Positions 51,634 to 60,657 of a stretch of DNA of 64,000 bases are shown piece by piece. The stretch lies in assembly GCA_937871505.1 (NCBI GenBank), contig CALMPF010000068.1, positions 25,881 to 89,880 on the forward strand. Reading direction: 5' to 3'. Both the position numbers and the translations under genes were made by a program. Numbering within the stretch: position 1 is the stretch's first letter; each line of letters starts with the position of its first letter. The notes beneath the pieces are model-generated. The model ran no database searches. It saw nothing but the letters and a program-made list of their open reading frames with translations, and was not told the DNA's origin. The stretch comes from an uncultured Planctomycetia bacterium. Its GTDB lineage: Bacteria > Planctomycetota > Phycisphaerae > Phycisphaerales > SM1A02.

Positions 51634-52461
51634 TCAGCCCGCGCCCTCGGCGTGTGCCCGCGCCGCCTGCCAGAGTCGGACGAGCTGCGCCGGGTCGAGC
51701 GTCTCCGGGCGCTGCCGGGGATTGAACTCTTCGGAGAGCGGGAAGGCCTTCCCGAGGATCGCCCGGAGCTGCTTGCGGCGCATCGCGAAGAGGCGCTGGA
51801 CGAATGAGGCGAAGGCCTTCGGGTCGTCGACGGCGCTCGCGTTGCGCGGCCGGATCGCGACCATCGCGCTGACCACTTCGGGCGCCGGCCAGAAGCAGGA
51901 GGGCGGGATCGTCCCGATCGGCTCGATCGTCGCCATCACCTGCGCGGTGACCGTCAGCGGTCCGTACTGCTTGCGGTCGGGCTGCGCCATCAGCCGATCC
52001 GCCACTTCGCGCTGGATGGTGACGAACTGTCCGCGGCACTCCGGGTGCTCGGTCAGCAGCGTCATCATGAGCGGCGTGGCGGCGCCGTAGGGGAGGTTCG
52101 CCACGAGCGCGAAGCCGCGGCCGCCGAGGGCCGCGCGGAGCGCCGGCGCCAGCGCATGCTTGCCGTCGAGGCAGTCGCCGCGGAGGAGCGTGATCCGCTC
52201 CCCGAGACGCTCGTCGACGATCGCGGCCATGTCGGCGTCAAGCTCCGCGGCGATCACCGTCGCGCCGAGTTCAACCAAGGCCTCGGTGAGAGTCCCGGTG
52301 CCGGGACCGACCTCGAGCACGAGCTCGCCCGGCTGAATGGCGGCCGCGTTGAGCAGCCTGCGGAGCTGATTCTGGTCGTGGAGGAAGTTCTGCCCGTAGC
52401 GGTGCTTGGGCCGCAGTCCGCGGGCCGCGAGCAGCTCGCGGATGGTCGAGAGGGTCTGCAT
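51634..52461 (-). CDS. rsmA: 16S rRNA dimethyladenosine transferase
   Basis: RsmA (KsgA) dimethylates two adjacent adenosines near the 3' end of 16S rRNA using S-adenosylmethionine. The 275-residue protein has KHRYGQNFLHDQN at the N-terminus, motif I VLEVGPGTGTLTEAL, the acidic loop end VIAAELDADM, motif IV NLPYGAATPLM and the C-terminal FVQRLFAMRRKQLRAIL with WPAPEVVSAMVAI. Length and motifs are normal. The gene is 94 bp downstream of the DUF4139 gene on the same strand. No Shine-Dalgarno is evident. Confidence 0.96.
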   Translation of the reverse strand: MQTLSTIRELLAARGLRPKHRYGQNFLHDQNQLRRLLNAAAIQPGELVLEVGPGTGTLTEALVELGATVIAAELDADMAAIVDERLGERITLLRGDCLDGKHALAPALRAALGGRGFALVANLPYGAATPLMMTLLTEHPECRGQFVTIQREVADRLMAQPDRKQYGPLTVTAQVMATIEPIGTIPPSCFWPAPEVVSAMVAIRPRNASAVDDPKAFASFVQRLFAMRRKQLRAILGKAFPLSEEFNPRQRPETLDPAQLVRLWQAARAHAEGAG

Positions 52462-52555
52462 CTGCGGAAGCGCCGCCGCCTCGGGCGCGGGCGCCTTGCA
52501 GCGGGCGGCGAGGGTCGATCGGGCCCTGGCAGGACCCGCGGCGCCGTCGCGGGCG

Positions 52556-54085
52556 CTACCAGGTGTACCGCACCGTGTACTCCACGATCGATGTGCCGTC
52601 CGCGGGGACGTTGATGTCCCACTCCAGGGTCCGCGCGTCGGCGCGCCGCGCTTCCGGCGTGGACCGCACGACCTCGCTCGTCGACCAGCGGAAGAGCCGC
52701 TCGCGCACGAGCACGTCCTGGGCGACGGTCTTGCGGTTGCGCAGCTCGATGCGGATCGTCTCGGTCATCGTCCGGCGCCCCGAGTCGAGCGTGAAGTCCA
52801 CCTGGGTGCGCGTGGCGACGACATCGAAGGCGCGGCCGACGCGAAGCTGCACCTTCTCGTTGCGCGGCGTGTGGTCGATGAGATCCTCGCCGACGAACTC
52901 GAGCGTTCCGTCCGCGTCGTCCTGCTTGAAGACGCGCACCCTGCCGCGCGGCAGCGGTCGGCCGAGGCCGCTCTGCTCGTCGTTGACGAACCGCAGGATC
53001 ACGTCGAACCGCGCAGGGTCTCCGATGCCCATCGATCGGTCTGTGAACGGATCGCGGCCCCAGCCGATGTCGCCAAACCCCGCGAGCGAGTCGAGCAGGA
53101 GGATCTTCTGCACCGGCACCGACCGGGCCGTCGGGAAGAGGGTGATCTGCTGCGACGTGTTGGAGAGGATGTCGGTCCGGCGCGGGAGCGTGTAGAGGTG
53201 GTACTCGAAGAAGGACTTCTCCTCGAAGCCCGCGTCGGCGACCGCCATCGCCAGCTCGGCTCTCCCGCGCATCATCGGTGCGGGGGGCCGGGGCTGAATG
53301 CGCTGCACGTCGCCCGCGATGAGCTTGAGCGTGGCATTCGGGTACGCGGCGCCGGAGAGGTTCAGGAGCGTCACCCACGCGGCGAGGTCGGCCGTGGTCT
53401 CGTTCTCGGAGAGGACGAGGTTGTAGTCGGCCTTCCAGGTGATTCCGCTGGTCTGATAGGTCGTGCGGATGAGCCGATCGCCGGGGGCGGCGCCCGCGAG
53501 CTTCCAGACCAGCGTTGGACGGGTGATGAGCCCCCCGGGAAGCTCGCCGAGCGCGACCTGCGTGTCCTGCTGCGGGATCATCTGGATCGAGTCTCCCACG
53601 CGGACGACGAGCTGCCCGCCCGCGGCCGAGAGCAGGATGCCGGCGATCTCGTCGCGGGCCTCGCCGTTGAAGCGGACCAGCCGCACCGGGCGATCGATAT
53701 AGCGCTGAAGGAGCTTCTCCGGCGAGACGAGGTCGAACTCGAAGTTCTGCTCGAGGACCGTCGCCTTGCCGTCGCCGAGGTCGGCGAAGCTCACCGTGGT
53801 CGGATCGATGAAGGCGGCGACGTCGGTGAAGCGCAGTTCCGTCTGGCCCGGCGCAAGCGTGATCTTCCGGACTTCCTTGACGACCCCGAACCCCGGAACC
53901 TGCCAGGCGAAGTTCGGGTTCCCGCCGAGGCGCTGCTGGCCGACGAACTGCTGGACATCGAAGCCCGTCGGGTCGGCGCTCGAGTAGACGGTGACCGAGA
54001 CGCCCGGCTCGGGAGGAGCGGCAAGGGGAGTGTTCATGGAGGCGACGAGGAAGAAGGTCGTTGCGGCGAGCGAAGGGGAGAGCAT
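52556..54085 (-). CDS. Exported DUF4139-domain protein
   Basis: A 509-residue exported protein. The signal peptide MLSPSLAATTFFLVASMNTPLAA is followed by the DUF4139 pattern: VTVYSSADPTGFDVQQFVG, VVKEVRKITLAPGQTELRFTDVAAFIDPTTVSFADL, YIDRPVRLV, LVWKLAGAAPGDRLIRTTYQTSGITWKADYNLVL, LAAWVTLLNLSGAAYPNATLKLIAGDVQRI, and at the end RRTMTETIRIELRNRKTVAQDVLVRE with EWDINVPADGTSIVEYTVRYTW. The family is widespread and of unknown function, and its proteins are often large secreted beta-rich molecules. The ATG at 54085 has GAGGA upstream and starts the signal peptide; the longer frame from 54250 is rejected. rsmA follows downstream. Confidence 0.85.
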   Translation of the reverse strand: MLSPSLAATTFFLVASMNTPLAAPPEPGVSVTVYSSADPTGFDVQQFVGQQRLGGNPNFAWQVPGFGVVKEVRKITLAPGQTELRFTDVAAFIDPTTVSFADLGDGKATVLEQNFEFDLVSPEKLLQRYIDRPVRLVRFNGEARDEIAGILLSAAGGQLVVRVGDSIQMIPQQDTQVALGELPGGLITRPTLVWKLAGAAPGDRLIRTTYQTSGITWKADYNLVLSENETTADLAAWVTLLNLSGAAYPNATLKLIAGDVQRIQPRPPAPMMRGRAELAMAVADAGFEEKSFFEYHLYTLPRRTDILSNTSQQITLFPTARSVPVQKILLLDSLAGFGDIGWGRDPFTDRSMGIGDPARFDVILRFVNDEQSGLGRPLPRGRVRVFKQDDADGTLEFVGEDLIDHTPRNEKVQLRVGRAFDVVATRTQVDFTLDSGRRTMTETIRIELRNRKTVAQDVLVRERLFRWSTSEVVRSTPEARRADARTLEWDINVPADGTSIVEYTVRYTW

Positions 54086-54316
54086 GATGGGGTCCTCGAA
54101 AGCGACTGACCGCGCGGTGCGGCGCGAACGTGGGACGGGCAGCAGCCCTGGCCGGGCGGTCATCGAGTCGCGCGAACCGCGGTGGGCTGCGAAGTCCGCC
54201 GTCGCGCCGGGCGATCGCTTGCGGACGGTACGCCGCTGCGGGATCGCCATCGGCGCCGCACCGTATCGCCTTCGTAACGGCGCCGCTCCAGCTCGGTGCC
54301 GGAGGCTCGTGGCGCC

Positions 54317-55993
54317 TCACCGGGGAGCGATCGGGGCGACCCGGACGCTGCGTTCGACCCGCACCGGTTCGACGAGGAGCGACCCCGCAGGAGGGACCGG
54401 ACTCCCGTCGGCATTCCACTGCACCACCGCCCCGCCGAAGTGACCCGGCGCGAGCACGAACCACGCCGTCGCGGCGAGCTGGAGGGTCCCTCCCGCCGTG
54501 AGATCGATCCCGAGGGTCCAAAGCTCTTCCGGCTTGATCCGCAGCTCCGGAGCGAGCGAGTAGACGATGCCGCCATGGGATCGACCCGAGTCGAGCAGGA
54601 GCATGGCGTGGATGATCGAGGCGGGGGCTCCTGCAGGACCCGGCGCGGGATGGCCGTCGATCGTCCAGCCGCCGAAGAGCGCGCCGACGTTCGGCGAAGA
54701 CCCTGCGCCTGAGTGGTCCGCGACCCTGATCCGGGCCACAAGGACGCCGCGACCCTCCCAGAGTTCGGGCGCTTCGATCGTCAGGTCGGCGGACTCCACC
54801 AGGTACCGACGCAGGAGATCCGCCGGCACCCTGCCCGCGAGCACGAAGGGATCGAGGACCTCCCGGGCGCTGAAGGCCTTGAGCGTTCCCTTCCGCCGAA
54901 GCACAAGGAGGCGCTCGATCACGCGCCGCTCCTCGGCGGCCGTCAGCGGCCGCCGCTGAAGCTCGGCCGCGGCGCCCGCGCCGAGCAGCGGTTCGCCGAC
55001 GAGCATCGCGAGGACGCCGGTCGGGAGCGGGCGCGCGATCCAGTCCGGGCGGCTGATGACGAGCACGAAGCAGCCGAAGACCAGCCCGATGCCGAGAAAC
55101 ATGGCCAGCGCCGCCGCCGGGTTCGGCGACTTCCGCTCCTGTCGGGTGGCGATCCGCGTCGCTCCGACGATGCGCCAGTCGGCGCCGCACTCGGGGCAGC
55201 GCTGCGGCTTCTCGCCGGTCATGCCGACGCCGTAGCCGCACGCGGTGCAGAGCCGCTCGACGCCGCCGAGGCTCGGCCCCGCCAGCGCGCCCGTCACCCC
55301 GAAGATGATCAGGAGCACGAAGACCCACGGCACCAGCGCCACGCTTCCGACGAACGCCCCGACGACTGCGATCGCGGCGAGCGTCGGCAGCATCGCCAGG
55401 CCGCCGACGATCGTGCCGCGGAGTCGCGGATGGCGCCGGAACCGCCACGCGAACGTCGACCTGACCCTGCGGCGCCAGCGCCGGCGGTTCCCGCGGCGCA
55501 GCGATCGCCAGCGCGCGGCCCAGACCGGAGAGACCTGCGACTGCTCCCACCACGTCCGGGCGTTGCCTGCGGAAGTGCGGACCCCGCAGCGCGGGCAGCG
55601 CCGCCGTTCTCCATCCGGCTGAAGCGGAAGGACGCAGTTCCAGCAGAGAGCGCCATCGTGAAGGGGAACCCTCCTGAGCGCGCGGAGCGCCCGTCGGAGC
55701 GAGAGCGCGGTCACCAGCGGCCACCAGAGGACGAGCAGCGGGAAGAGCAGCAGCGCGGGCCGGAACCACGGCAGCTGGGTGGCCGGAGCGCTCGCGATGA
55801 TCGAGGCGGTCGACCACGCCATGTACCCCACCAGCGCGGCGCCGAGAAGCAGGATCAGCGCCTGCCCCTGGACGTATCGGCGCTGGCGGCGCTTCCACTC
55901 GGCCCACATCACCGCGATCGGCGGAGCTTCGTCCGCCGGCGCCGCTCCGGCGGCTGCCGTCGCGCGCGAGTCACTCGATCGTGGGTCTTCCAT
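54317..55993 (-). CDS. Membrane protein with two zinc-ribbon motifs
   Basis: A 558-residue protein I cannot assign. Two hydrophobic helices at about 45-100 (ALILLLGAALVGYMAWSTASIIAS, ALLLFPLLVLWWPLVTAL) are followed by a first zinc ribbon CWNC...CPRCG. A second pair of helices (AMLPTLAAIAVVGAFVGSVALVPWVFVLLIIFGVTGAL) and a second ribbon CTACGYGVGM...CPECGADW come next, then one more helix (AMFLGIGLVFGCFVLVI) and a soluble 230-residue C-terminal domain. The second ribbon, with the wording ACGYxxxG...CPECG, is common in planctomycete membrane proteins. The ATG at 55993 is preceded at 11 nt by TACGAT, and a palindromic element lies 30 bp upstream. Confidence 0.65.
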   Translation of the reverse strand: MEDPRSSDSRATAAAGAAPADEAPPIAVMWAEWKRRQRRYVQGQALILLLGAALVGYMAWSTASIIASAPATQLPWFRPALLLFPLLVLWWPLVTALSLRRALRALRRVPLHDGALCWNCVLPLQPDGERRRCPRCGVRTSAGNARTWWEQSQVSPVWAARWRSLRRGNRRRWRRRVRSTFAWRFRRHPRLRGTIVGGLAMLPTLAAIAVVGAFVGSVALVPWVFVLLIIFGVTGALAGPSLGGVERLCTACGYGVGMTGEKPQRCPECGADWRIVGATRIATRQERKSPNPAAALAMFLGIGLVFGCFVLVISRPDWIARPLPTGVLAMLVGEPLLGAGAAAELQRRPLTAAEERRVIERLLVLRRKGTLKAFSAREVLDPFVLAGRVPADLLRRYLVESADLTIEAPELWEGRGVLVARIRVADHSGAGSSPNVGALFGGWTIDGHPAPGPAGAPASIIHAMLLLDSGRSHGGIVYSLAPELRIKPEELWTLGIDLTAGGTLQLAATAWFVLAPGHFGGAVVQWNADGSPVPPAGSLLVEPVRVERSVRVAPIAPR

Positions 55994-56004
55994 CGGAACG
56001 CCGG

Positions 56005-56010
56005 ATCGTA
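56005..56010 (-). promoter_or_regulatory. -10 hexamer TACGAT, zinc-ribbon membrane protein
   Basis: On the minus strand it ends 11 nt before ATG 55993 and lies between the gene and the palindromic element at 56024. Confidence 0.4.
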
Positions 56011-56023
56011 CGGAGGACGCGTC

Positions 56024-56209
56024 TAGCACTGCAGCGCTGGAACGCGTCGTCGCGAGGCAGCTCGGGGCGGCTTCTGGCAAGGAGCAGCGAAGGCATCGGG
56101 CCGACGGCGTAGCCGCAGTGCTACGTCGAGGCCCGAAGCCGAGCTGCGACGCCGCCAGAACGCCGCATCCGGGCGGCCGCAGCAGACGAGTTCCAGCGCT
56201 GTAGTGCTA
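56024..56209. repeat. Palindromic interspersed element, diverged copy (186 bp)
   Basis: Left end TAGCACTGCAGCGCTGGAAC (56024-56043) and right end GTTCCAGCGCTGTAGTGCTA (56190-56209) are reverse complements with one mismatch. Sub-terminal parts such as CGTCGCGAGGC and CGCCGCATCCGG...CCGCAGCAG correspond to the other two elements. The centre differs completely and is again self-complementary (GGCATCGGGCC...GGCCCGAAGCC, with GTAGC/GCTAC inside). It fills most of the gap between the zinc-ribbon gene and rny. Confidence 0.8.
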
Positions 56210-56287
56210 ACCGCTCGCCGCGCGCCCGGCGGCGCCGCCGATCGAGCGTGATCGGATCCGGCCGAGATCGCGGCGCTCGGAGCGCGA

Positions 56288-57883
56288 CTACCGCGCGGTC
56301 GCCTCGGCGCGGACCTCGCGGAGCACCGTGACCTTGATCTCGCCGGGGAAGGTCATCTCCTCCTCGATGCGCTTGGCGATCGCCCGCGCGACGGCGAAGG
56401 CCTCGGTGTCGTCGGCCTTGCGGGCGTCGATGATGACCCGCACCTCGCGCCCCGCCTGGATCGCATGGGCTTCCTCGACGTGCGGCTGCTCCCGGGCGAT
56501 CGCTTCGAGTTGCTCGAGCCGCTTGATGTACATCTCCATCGACTCGCGCCGCGCGCCGGGGCGGGCGCCGCTGAGCGCGTCGGCGGCCATCACGATCGGC
56601 GTGTACGGCGTGGTCGCGGGGACGTCGGAGTGGTGGCCCGCGATGGCGTTGAGGACGGCGTCGCTCTTCTCGCCGTACTTGCGCGCGAACTCGGCGCCGA
56701 TGGCGGGGTGACCGCCCTCGATCTCGTGGTCCATCGCCTTGCCGATGTCGTGAAGGAACCCCGCTCGCCGCGCGATCGAGCCGTTCAGCCCGAGCTGGTC
56801 GGCGATCATCTGGCTGAGGAAGGCGACCTCGATGGAGTGCCGGAGCACGTTCTGCCCGTAGCTGGTCCGGAAGTGCAGCTTCCCCATCGCCTCGACGATC
56901 TTCGGATGCAGTCCGCGCACGCCCGCCTCGACGGCCGAGTCCGCGCCGGCCTTGGAGATCCGCTCGCCGATGTCGCGGCGCACCTGCTCGACGATCTCCT
57001 CGACGCGCGAGGGGTGAACGCGGCCGTCGGCGACGAGCTTCGTCAGCGCTTCGGCGGCGATGGCGCGGCGGATCGGATCGAAGCAGGAGACGCTGATCAC
57101 GCCGGGCGTGTCGTCGACGAGGATGTCGACTCCCGTGGCGCGCTCGATGGCGCGGATGTTCCGCCCTTCGCGGCCGATGATCCGGCCCTTCATGTCGTCG
57201 GAGGGGATCTTGATCGAGCGCACCGTCGAGTCCGCGACGTGCTCCGAGGCGAATCGCTGGATCGCCATGAGGGTGATCTCGCGGCTGCGGTTCCGTGCGT
57301 CGGCCTCGGCCCGTTCAAGGACCTGACGGATCTCCAGCGCCGCCTCATGCTGGGCCTCGAGGCGGACCTCCGCCATGAACGCCTCGCGCGCCTCTTCGGT
57401 CGTCATGCCCGCAATCTCGCCAAGGCGCCGCCTGATCTCCGCGAGCGCATCCTCCGCGGCGCGGCGCTCGGTCTCGAGCCGCTCCTCGGTCTCTTCGAGC
57501 GCGGCCTCGCGGCGCTCGAGCTTCGCTTCGCGCTCGCCGATCCGCTCGAGCTTGCGGTCCAGCGTCTCCTCGCGGCGGATGGCGCGGGCCTGGCTCTCCT
57601 TGATCTCGGAGAGCCCCTTGGCGATCTCGAGGTCGAACAGCCGGCGCCGCTCGGCGGTGCGGCGTTCGGCGTCGAGCTCGCCGCCCTGGCGGATGGCATC
57701 CGCCTCGACGCTCGCCGCCCGGAGCATCTCCGACGCCTCCTCCTTCGCGCTGGCGAGGGTGCGATGGACAAGCCGCCCCTCGATGAGCGCGCCGAGGACG
57801 GCGCCGACCACGAGCGCCGCGACCACGACCCCGATCGTCAGGGCGTCGACTGCGAGGAGGATGACCGGGGCAAGATCGTGCAC
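56288..57883 (-). CDS. rny: Ribonuclease Y
   Basis: RNase Y is a membrane-anchored endonuclease that starts mRNA decay. The protein of about 531 residues has an N-terminal transmembrane helix (ALTIGVVVAALVVGAVLGALI) and a long Glu/Arg-rich coiled coil at about 45-185. A KH domain follows (IPSDDMKGRIIGREGRNIRAIERATGVDILVDDTPG), then an HD domain (FRTSYGQNVLRHSIEVAFLSQMIAD, FLHDIGKAMDHEIEGGHPAIGAEF, AGHHSDVPATTPYTPIVMAADALSGARPGARRE). All are diagnostic. The start is uncertain: GTG 57883 places the membrane helix near the N-terminus as usual, whereas ATG 57964 would add 27 low-complexity residues. An AT-rich promoter about 600 nt upstream suggests a long leader. Confidence 0.95.
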   Translation of the reverse strand: MHDLAPVILLAVDALTIGVVVAALVVGAVLGALIEGRLVHRTLASAKEEASEMLRAASVEADAIRQGGELDAERRTAERRRLFDLEIAKGLSEIKESQARAIRREETLDRKLERIGEREAKLERREAALEETEERLETERRAAEDALAEIRRRLGEIAGMTTEEAREAFMAEVRLEAQHEAALEIRQVLERAEADARNRSREITLMAIQRFASEHVADSTVRSIKIPSDDMKGRIIGREGRNIRAIERATGVDILVDDTPGVISVSCFDPIRRAIAAEALTKLVADGRVHPSRVEEIVEQVRRDIGERISKAGADSAVEAGVRGLHPKIVEAMGKLHFRTSYGQNVLRHSIEVAFLSQMIADQLGLNGSIARRAGFLHDIGKAMDHEIEGGHPAIGAEFARKYGEKSDAVLNAIAGHHSDVPATTPYTPIVMAADALSGARPGARRESMEMYIKRLEQLEAIAREQPHVEEAHAIQAGREVRVIIDARKADDTEAFAVARAIAKRIEEEMTFPGEIKVTVLREVRAEATAR

Positions 57884-58486
57884 GCGAGCTTCCACGCTGC
57901 CGCACCCCGGCGCCGAGGCGCGGGCGTGCGGCCGGTTCGGGTTCCCGGGCGATCGATGCGGCACGGCGCGGCTGCGCTGGGACGATCGCCGCCCTGAGGC
58001 CGACTCGCGGCCCAGTCGTGGTCCAAGCGCATTCCGCCTCTCAGAATCCCTTCGGCGGCCGGCTGCGCGCCGGTCGTTGAGCGTTCGGATCGCGAACGGC
58101 TCCGCCGGTGCCGCCCCGGCTCAGCTCGCTCCGCCGAGCCGACGTGACGCCGAGCGCCTCCGGAGGCGTCCGCGACGAACGCCGGACTCCGCAGGGGACT
58201 GACCGCGGCGCCGCCCGGGACTCGAAAGCGGACCGGGCATGACTCGTGCAGCCATCGGCATCGACGAACTCGAAAGGCCCGGACGGGAGGAAGGGGCAAC
58301 AGAGGGAATCTATCCGGCGGCGCGGCGCGAGACGATCTCTCCGAGACCGCCCGGGGCCGGAGCGCCGGGCCACAGGGGCGCGGTGGTCGCCTGCGGAGAC
58401 GAGTCCGGGGGCGATGGAGACGCCGCGCTGCGGCTGGAACGGAACACGCCCGGCGACAGGGCGCGGGCGGGCCGGGAACGTCAATC

Positions 58487-58513
58487 AATATAGACCGGCG
58501 TCGGGGGGGTCAA
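58487..58513 (-). promoter_or_regulatory. Probable minus-strand promoter with long leader to rny
   Basis: TTGACC (58508-58513), 15 bases, TATATT (58487-58492) on the minus strand. The motif stands out as the most AT-rich hexamer in its neighbourhood. It would give a leader of about 600 nt before rny; the spacer is slightly short. Confidence 0.45.
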
Positions 58514-58705
58514 GCCGAAGCGGGGCGCCAAGCACGACAGCGCTGGAGTGCAAGCGCCCGGCCGCGGCCGCGGCGACTGCGCTGCGTGGGCGGGCTCTCG
58601 CACGCGCCGCGAGCGGCGCACGCTCCGCCGCCGCGCTCTCGCGGGCGACGGGACCCTCGTCCGGACCGCTGCGCGCACGGGCCGTTCCCCGCCGTGCCCC
58701 GTCCG

Positions 58706-58711
58706 TACACT
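58706..58711 (+). promoter_or_regulatory. Leaderless-type -10 hexamer TACACT, ABC permease
   Basis: It ends 9 nt before ATG 58721. Confidence 0.45.
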
Positions 58712-58720
58712 GCCGCCGCG

Positions 58721-60553
58721 ATGCCGGCCATCCTCGACTGGTTCCTTCGGCTGCTGCCGCTGAACCCGATCTGCATGCGCCTCATCCAGGGGGGCTCGCG
58801 TCGGCTGCGGCATCTCTACATCCGCGCCGGCTATCTGGCGATCATGATCGTCGTGCTGCTCTTCGCCATCGCGGGCGGCTCGGCGGGGGCGGTCTCGGTG
58901 CGCGATCTCGCCCAGAACGGCGCGGACGCCTTCACGGTGGTGAGCTTCGGGCAGATCGGGCTGATCTGCCTGCTGACGCCGATCTTCATGGCCGGGGCGA
59001 TCGCGCAGGAGGCGAATCCGCGAACCTGGGACATTCTCCTGACGACGCCGCTGAACGCGCTTCAGATCGTGCTCGGGAACATCTTCGGAAGGCTCTTCTT
59101 CGTTCTCGCGCTGCTCCTCTCGACGCTGCCGCTCTTCGCCCTGACGCAGTCGTATGGCGGCGTGCCGGGGCGCTCGATCTTCCTCAGCTACGCGATCGCT
59201 GCGGGCAGCGCCCTCCTCGTCGCGTCGATCGCCGTCACCCTCAGCGTCACGCGGACCGCCGGCCGACGGGCGGTCTTCGTCTTCTATGTCGCGGTGGTGA
59301 TGTACCTCTTCGCCACCTATGCGGCGGACCGCTGGCTCCGCGAACCGGTCGGCGTCGGCTCGAGCGCCCACTTTACGACGGTCTTCACGCCGCTGAACCC
59401 CTTTCTCGCGCTCGAGGCGCTGCTCTTCACCAACAGCTACATCCCGCGCGACTTCGTCGGGGTCGAGGCCGGCTGGCTCGAGCGGCGGTGGATGGGCAGC
59501 CCGGTGGCGACCTTCTCCTGGCTCTGCGGAATCCTGAGCGCGGGGCTGATGCTCTTCTCGACCCTTCGCCTGCGCGTGATCGGCGCCAAGACCGGCGCCG
59601 TGCCGGTCTGGCGGCGCCTGCTGCGGCTTCCGGCCAAGGGCGGCGAGCGCCCGCCGCGGCACGTGGGGACCAACCCGATCGTCTGGCGAGAGAGCACCTC
59701 CCGCGGAACCAGCGCGGGCGCCGTGCTCGCACGCTGGGCCTTCGTCGTCGCGGGCATCGGCGTTGCGGTGGCGCTGCTCTGGCTCTTCAGCGCGGGTCGC
59801 ATCGGCGCCGAGGGTCTGCGGCTCGCCCTTGCGGCCACGGTCGGCGCGGAGATCGTGGTCATCGTGCTGACAGCGCTCAATCTCTCGGCGGTCGCGGTCA
59901 GCAAGGAGCGCGAGGATGGCTCGCTGGACATCATCCTGACGACGCCGATCCAGCCCGGGCCCTACCTCGCGGGGAAGCTCCGCGGGCTGATCCAGTACCT
60001 GCTGCCGATGATCGTCGTTCCGCTCGCTTCGCTCGGGCTCGCGGCGCTCTATGTCCTCGTCGGCGGCCTCGGAAGCGCCTCGGTGACCGTCCAGGAGCGC
60101 ATCGCCAACTCGACCGCGACGATCCCGGTTCCGGTCGTGCTGCCCGAGGCGGCAGTCGCCATGATGCTGATGCTTCCGGCGTTCATCGCCTTCTGCGTGA
60201 TGATCGGCCTCCAGTGGTCGATCCGGAGCAAGGGGACGATCGGATCGGTGGTCGCGGCCGTCGGCGTCGCGCTGGCAATCACCGGCACCGTCGGGCTCTG
60301 CGGCTTCGCTGCGGGGCGCTCGATCGCGATCTTCGGCGCCGTGGTCACGGCGCTCAATCCGATCAACCTCCTCGCGGCGGCCCTGTCGCCCGGCGCCATG
60401 ATCGGCCAGACGATCGAGCAGGGCGCCCAGCTCTCGCTCATCGTCGGCGGCGCCCTCGCGGCCATCGTCTACGGCGGACTCGTCCTGGCGATGCACTCCA
60501 ACATGAAGCGGACCTTCATGTTCACCGTCCGCAAGCTCGCTGGGCAGAACTGA
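58721..60553 (+). CDS. ABC-2-type transporter permease
   Basis: A 610-residue integral membrane protein with about twelve hydrophobic helices in two halves. The first half has AGYLAIMIVVLLFAIAGG, a QEANPRTWDILLTTPLNALQIVLGNIFGRLFFVLALLLSTLPLFAL segment, and helices to about 280. After a cytoplasmic loop the second half has KEREDGSLDIILTTPIQPGPYLAGKLRGLIQYLLPMIVV. The paired E-x-x-x-x-T-W/L-D-I-L-L-T-T-P motif is typical of ABC-2 permeases in planctomycetes. No ATPase gene adjoins it and its substrate is unknown. The start is supported by TACACT 9 nt upstream. lipA follows 104 bp downstream. Confidence 0.85.
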   Translation: MPAILDWFLRLLPLNPICMRLIQGGSRRLRHLYIRAGYLAIMIVVLLFAIAGGSAGAVSVRDLAQNGADAFTVVSFGQIGLICLLTPIFMAGAIAQEANPRTWDILLTTPLNALQIVLGNIFGRLFFVLALLLSTLPLFALTQSYGGVPGRSIFLSYAIAAGSALLVASIAVTLSVTRTAGRRAVFVFYVAVVMYLFATYAADRWLREPVGVGSSAHFTTVFTPLNPFLALEALLFTNSYIPRDFVGVEAGWLERRWMGSPVATFSWLCGILSAGLMLFSTLRLRVIGAKTGAVPVWRRLLRLPAKGGERPPRHVGTNPIVWRESTSRGTSAGAVLARWAFVVAGIGVAVALLWLFSAGRIGAEGLRLALAATVGAEIVVIVLTALNLSAVAVSKEREDGSLDIILTTPIQPGPYLAGKLRGLIQYLLPMIVVPLASLGLAALYVLVGGLGSASVTVQERIANSTATIPVPVVLPEAAVAMMLMLPAFIAFCVMIGLQWSIRSKGTIGSVVAAVGVALAITGTVGLCGFAAGRSIAIFGAVVTALNPINLLAAALSPGAMIGQTIEQGAQLSLIVGGALAAIVYGGLVLAMHSNMKRTFMFTVRKLAGQN

Positions 60554-60641
60554 CGGGGCGCGTCGCGGGGGAAGGGAGGGCGACGCGACCGACCGCTCAT
60601 GAAGCACCGCACCGCCGGGACGGTGCTGGGGCATCGCCCGC

Positions 60642-60647
60642 TACGAT
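60642..60647 (+). promoter_or_regulatory. Leaderless-type -10 hexamer TACGAT, lipA
   Basis: It ends 10 nt before the GTG start at 60658. Confidence 0.45.
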
Positions 60648-60657
60648 CGCGCTCGTC

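Larger units (their letters stand above)
57884..58720. other. 837-base spacer between rny and the ABC permease gene
   Basis: No supported gene; the two minus-strand frames that cross it are Arg/Pro/Ser-rich. It contains a strong-looking minus-strand promoter at 58487-58513, a fragment resembling one end of the palindromic elements (GCGCTGGAGTGC near 58540-58551) and the plus-strand hexamer at 58706-58711. Confidence 0.55.
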
